Below, one piece after another: positions 61,927 to 64,000 of a stretch of 64,000 bases of DNA (positions are counted from its first letter, which is position 1; the number at the start of each line of letters is the position of its first letter). The position numbers were made by a program, and so were the translations under genes. The notes under the pieces were generated by a model, which saw nothing but the letters and a program-made list of their open reading frames with translations, was not told the DNA's origin and searched no databases. The stretch is from contig CAJUJK010000001.1 in assembly GCA_910586705.1 (NCBI GenBank), forward strand, positions 64,244 to 128,243, read 5' to 3'. This DNA comes from an uncultured Lachnospiraceae bacterium (lineage in GTDB: Bacteria; Bacillota; Clostridia; Lachnospirales; Lachnospiraceae).

Positions 61927-62934
61927 ATGTCCAGACGAACGCTTTATGGTACGGTTATAGTGACATATAGATGTAACGCACGCTGTAATATGTGCGATTG
62001 TTTTAAGGATCCGACGAAGCCGGACGAGGAGATCACGCTGGAGGATATCAAGAAGCTGCCGGAGATGGCGTTTACGAACATCACGGGCGGGGAGCCTTTT
62101 ATCAGGCAGGATATCCCGGATATCGTGCGGGAGCTTTACAAGAAATCTGACAGGATTGTCATATCTACCAACGGTTACTTTACGGACCGCATTATTGCGC
62201 TGTGCCGGGAGTTTCCGAAGGTGGGAATCCGCATCAGCATTGAGGGGCTGCAGGAGACGAACGATAAGATACGCGGGATCCCGGACGGCTTTAACAGGGG
62301 CTACAAAACCCTTAAGACGCTGGTGGAGATGGGGCATCCCGACGTGGGATTTGGCATGACGGTGCAGGATATGAACTGCGAAGATCTGGTGCCGCTTTAC
62401 AATATCGCCAACGATATGGGGATGGAGTTTGCCACGGCGACTTTGCACAATTCCTTCTATTTCCGCAAGACGGACAATAAGATCGACGACAAATACAAGG
62501 TGGCGCAGAATTTTGAAAAGCTGATCAACGAGCTGTTAAAGAGCAGATCTCCCAAGAAGTGGTTCCGCGCTTACTTTAATCACGGGCTGATCAATTATAT
62601 TTATGGAAATAAAAGGCTTCTGCCCTGCGACATGTCGAAAAACGCCTTTTTTATCGACCCGTTCTGTGATGTGATTCCCTGCAACGGCATGGAGAAGAAG
62701 GCGGTGATGGGGAATCTGCGGGAACAAAGCTGGGAGGAGCTGTGGAACTCCGAGCAGGCGCAGAAGGTGCGGGAGTGCACGAGGAAATGTGACAGAAACT
62801 GCTGGATGATCGGCTCCGCGTCCCCGGCGATGCACAAGTATATCTGGGTGCCCGGATGGTGGGTGATCAGGCATAAATTCCTAAAGGGCGGGAAGTACAG
62901 TCTGAAAGAGAATAAATATATCGAACGGAAATAA
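61927..62934 (+). CDS. Radical SAM protein with C-terminal cysteine cluster
   Basis: The protein has 335 residues. The radical SAM CX3CX2C motif (Cys16, Cys20, Cys23) is followed by ITGGEPF, the GGE SAM-binding motif. A C-terminal SPASM-like part has LPCDMSKNAFFIDPFCDVIPC and CTRKCDRNCWMIG with NLREQSWEELWNS. These proteins use radical chemistry to modify peptides or small molecules. No precursor peptide is visible next to it. Between two GT4 genes, it may modify a sugar intermediate such as by oxidation or epimerisation, but this is inference. Confidence 0.82.
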   Translation: MSRRTLYGTVIVTYRCNARCNMCDCFKDPTKPDEEITLEDIKKLPEMAFTNITGGEPFIRQDIPDIVRELYKKSDRIVISTNGYFTDRIIALCREFPKVGIRISIEGLQETNDKIRGIPDGFNRGYKTLKTLVEMGHPDVGFGMTVQDMNCEDLVPLYNIANDMGMEFATATLHNSFYFRKTDNKIDDKYKVAQNFEKLINELLKSRSPKKWFRAYFNHGLINYIYGNKRLLPCDMSKNAFFIDPFCDVIPCNGMEKKAVMGNLREQSWEELWNSEQAQKVRECTRKCDRNCWMIGSASPAMHKYIWVPGWWVIRHKFLKGGKYSLKENKYIERK

Positions 62935-62949
62935 GCAGGGGAGGATTGT

Positions 62950-64000
62950 ATGAGGTTTCTGTATGTGGCGCCGCGGTACCATACCAATCAGATGGATATT
63001 ATGAAGGGACTCACGAAGAACGGGCATGAGGTGCGCTTTATCAGCCACTATGCCGCCGTGATCGAGGACTATTCCTGCGTGACTCCCATTGTGCTCGGGT
63101 ATTCGCGGCTGTACAGACTCATTGATTTTTTGTATGTGAAGGTGATTCACAGAAAAGACCCGACAGCGATTGTGTTTAAAATACAGCACGGTTTCCCGCC
63201 GCTTAAGAGGCTGAAAAAGCTGGTCTGCGGATTTGAACCGGATCTGGTCATTTTGCGGGAACGCTCTTTGTATTCCATGGCGGCTTACCACATTTGTAAG
63301 AAGAAGGGCTATCCCTGCATTCTTTACAACCAGAATCCGCTCTGGTCGGAGCCTGCAAAGAAAGATCTGAAACACCGTCTGGTGGACCGCATGACGCCGC
63401 CGCTTCGCATGACCCCTGTGATGGGAGAGAAAAAACCGGGGCTGACGGTGAGGGACAACGACTATTTTGTGCCTTTTGTGGTGGATCCGCAAAGAGCGCC
63501 TGAAGAGCGGACATATTTTGAGGGAGGCGGGGTACATATCCTCTGCATAGGCAAGTATGAGATCAGAAAACACCATCTGGAGCTTCTGCGCGCAGCAGAG
63601 CTTCTGCGGGATAAATATGAGATCCGGCTGACGCTTGTGGGCGAAGCGACGAATCATTTCCAGAAGGAATACTGCGGGCAGGTGAAAAAATATGTGCGGG
63701 AACACCGCATGGAAAATATGGTTACGGTGAAAACAAATGTGCCAAAGCGCGATATGGAGCGGGAGTATCTGGCGGCGGATCTGTATGTGATTCCGAGTAC
63801 GCTGGAGATGGCGTCGGTATCGCAGCTTGAGGCTATGAGCTATTCCCTGCCGGTGATCTGCAGCGATACGAACGGTACGGCATGTTATGTGGAGGACGGC
63901 GTGACGGGGTTCCTTTTCAGGGACTGCGACGAGGCGGATCTTCTGGACAGGCTGGATGCCATGTTGTCGGACCGCAGGCGGATGCTGTCCATGGGAGAGG
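62950..64000 (+). CDS. GT4 glycosyltransferase (partial, cut by window end)
   Basis: About 350 codons are visible and no stop is reached. The GT-B features include MRFLYVAPRYHTNQMDIMKG at the start, ILCIGKYEIRKHHLELLRAA, TLVGEATNH and STLEMASVSQLEAMSYSLP in the donor domain. ATG 62950 is preceded by GGGGAGG 5 bases upstream and is 15 bases from the radical SAM stop. It belongs to the GT4 family but is distant from the other copies in the window. Confidence 0.82.
   Translation, partial: MRFLYVAPRYHTNQMDIMKGLTKNGHEVRFISHYAAVIEDYSCVTPIVLGYSRLYRLIDFLYVKVIHRKDPTAIVFKIQHGFPPLKRLKKLVCGFEPDLVILRERSLYSMAAYHICKKKGYPCILYNQNPLWSEPAKKDLKHRLVDRMTPPLRMTPVMGEKKPGLTVRDNDYFVPFVVDPQRAPEERTYFEGGGVHILCIGKYEIRKHHLELLRAAELLRDKYEIRLTLVGEATNHFQKEYCGQVKKYVREHRMENMVTVKTNVPKRDMEREYLAADLYVIPSTLEMASVSQLEAMSYSLPVICSDTNGTACYVEDGVTGFLFRDCDEADLLDRLDAMLSDRRRMLSMGE

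Noticed and set aside
1..64000. PglB-type oligosaccharyltransferase completing an N-glycosylation system
   Set aside because: No protein with a WWDYG-type motif was seen, so protein N-glycosylation is not supported despite the Pgl-like enzymes.
1..64000. CRISPR array, tRNA or rRNA genes
   Set aside because: No regularly spaced direct repeats, cloverleaf or rRNA signature was noticed.

Overview
The window looks like part of a very large surface-polysaccharide (capsule, exopolysaccharide or cell-wall glycan) locus of a Gram-positive anaerobe of the Clostridia, most likely Lachnospiraceae. This is inferred from GC-rich coding sequence with AT-rich gaps, GGAGG-type ribosome binding sites with frequent ATGA start/stop overlaps, the family mix (DUF2164, CotH kinase, DltA/B/C-like proteins, DUF6056-like membrane proteins) and the absence of outer-membrane export genes such as wza or wzc. 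No tRNA, rRNA or CRISPR was seen. Apart from one phosphoribosyltransferase-like gene and one IS110 transposase, all genes lie on the + strand.

Layout. 1-3970: end of a Wzy/O-antigen-ligase-like protein, a PglF/CapD-like dehydratase and a PglE-like aminotransferase (UDP-4-amino-4,6-dideoxy sugar), then a DUF2164 gene and a hairpin terminator. 4042-6746: a reverse-strand orotate-phosphoribosyltransferase-like gene, divergent promoter candidates and an IS110 element whose long upstream end may encode a bridge RNA. 6747-18744: a PglC-like initiating phosphoglycosyltransferase, a PLP enzyme plus ATP-grasp ligase pair, a TviB/TviC-like UDP-GalNAcA pair, an unusual formyltransferase and four GT4 glycosyltransferases. 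18748-27657: large membrane proteins surrounding a five-gene cassette of SGNH/DltD-like protein, DltA-like adenylation enzyme, formyltransferase, carrier protein and MBOAT acyltransferase. 27879-35077: a deacetylase-like protein, two AsnB-type amidotransferases, a GT4 and a second SGNH protein. 35245-43420: GT2, two GT11-type enzymes, a PglK-like ABC flippase, a DUF6056-like membrane protein, a DUF5672-like protein and a GT17. 43479-56634: a second module with a Wzy-like polymerase, a long polyprenyl glycosylphosphotransferase, GT4/GT2/GT11 enzymes, a hexapeptide acyltransferase, a pyruvyl transferase, a Wzx flippase, a GH88/105-like hydrolase and another Wzy-like polymerase. 56715-64000: a GT26-GT4 fusion, a CotH-type kinase, two GT4s (the last cut by the window end) and a radical SAM protein.

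How the genes work together. Two initiating transferases, two flippases (ABC and Wzx) and three polymerase-like proteins suggest more than one glycan is made here. The inferred chemistry is a 4-amino-4,6-dideoxy sugar on undecaprenyl phosphate, GalNAc uronic acid possibly amidated by the AsnB proteins, fucose-type branches (GT11), pyruvate ketals, and acyl groups added outside the membrane.

The most interesting part is 20609-26127. It resembles a dlt operon with a formyltransferase inserted between the adenylation enzyme and the carrier protein, as if a formylated aminoacyl group were built on the carrier and passed through the MBOAT and SGNH proteins to an extracellular glycan. This is inferred from gene content and active-site residues and is untested.
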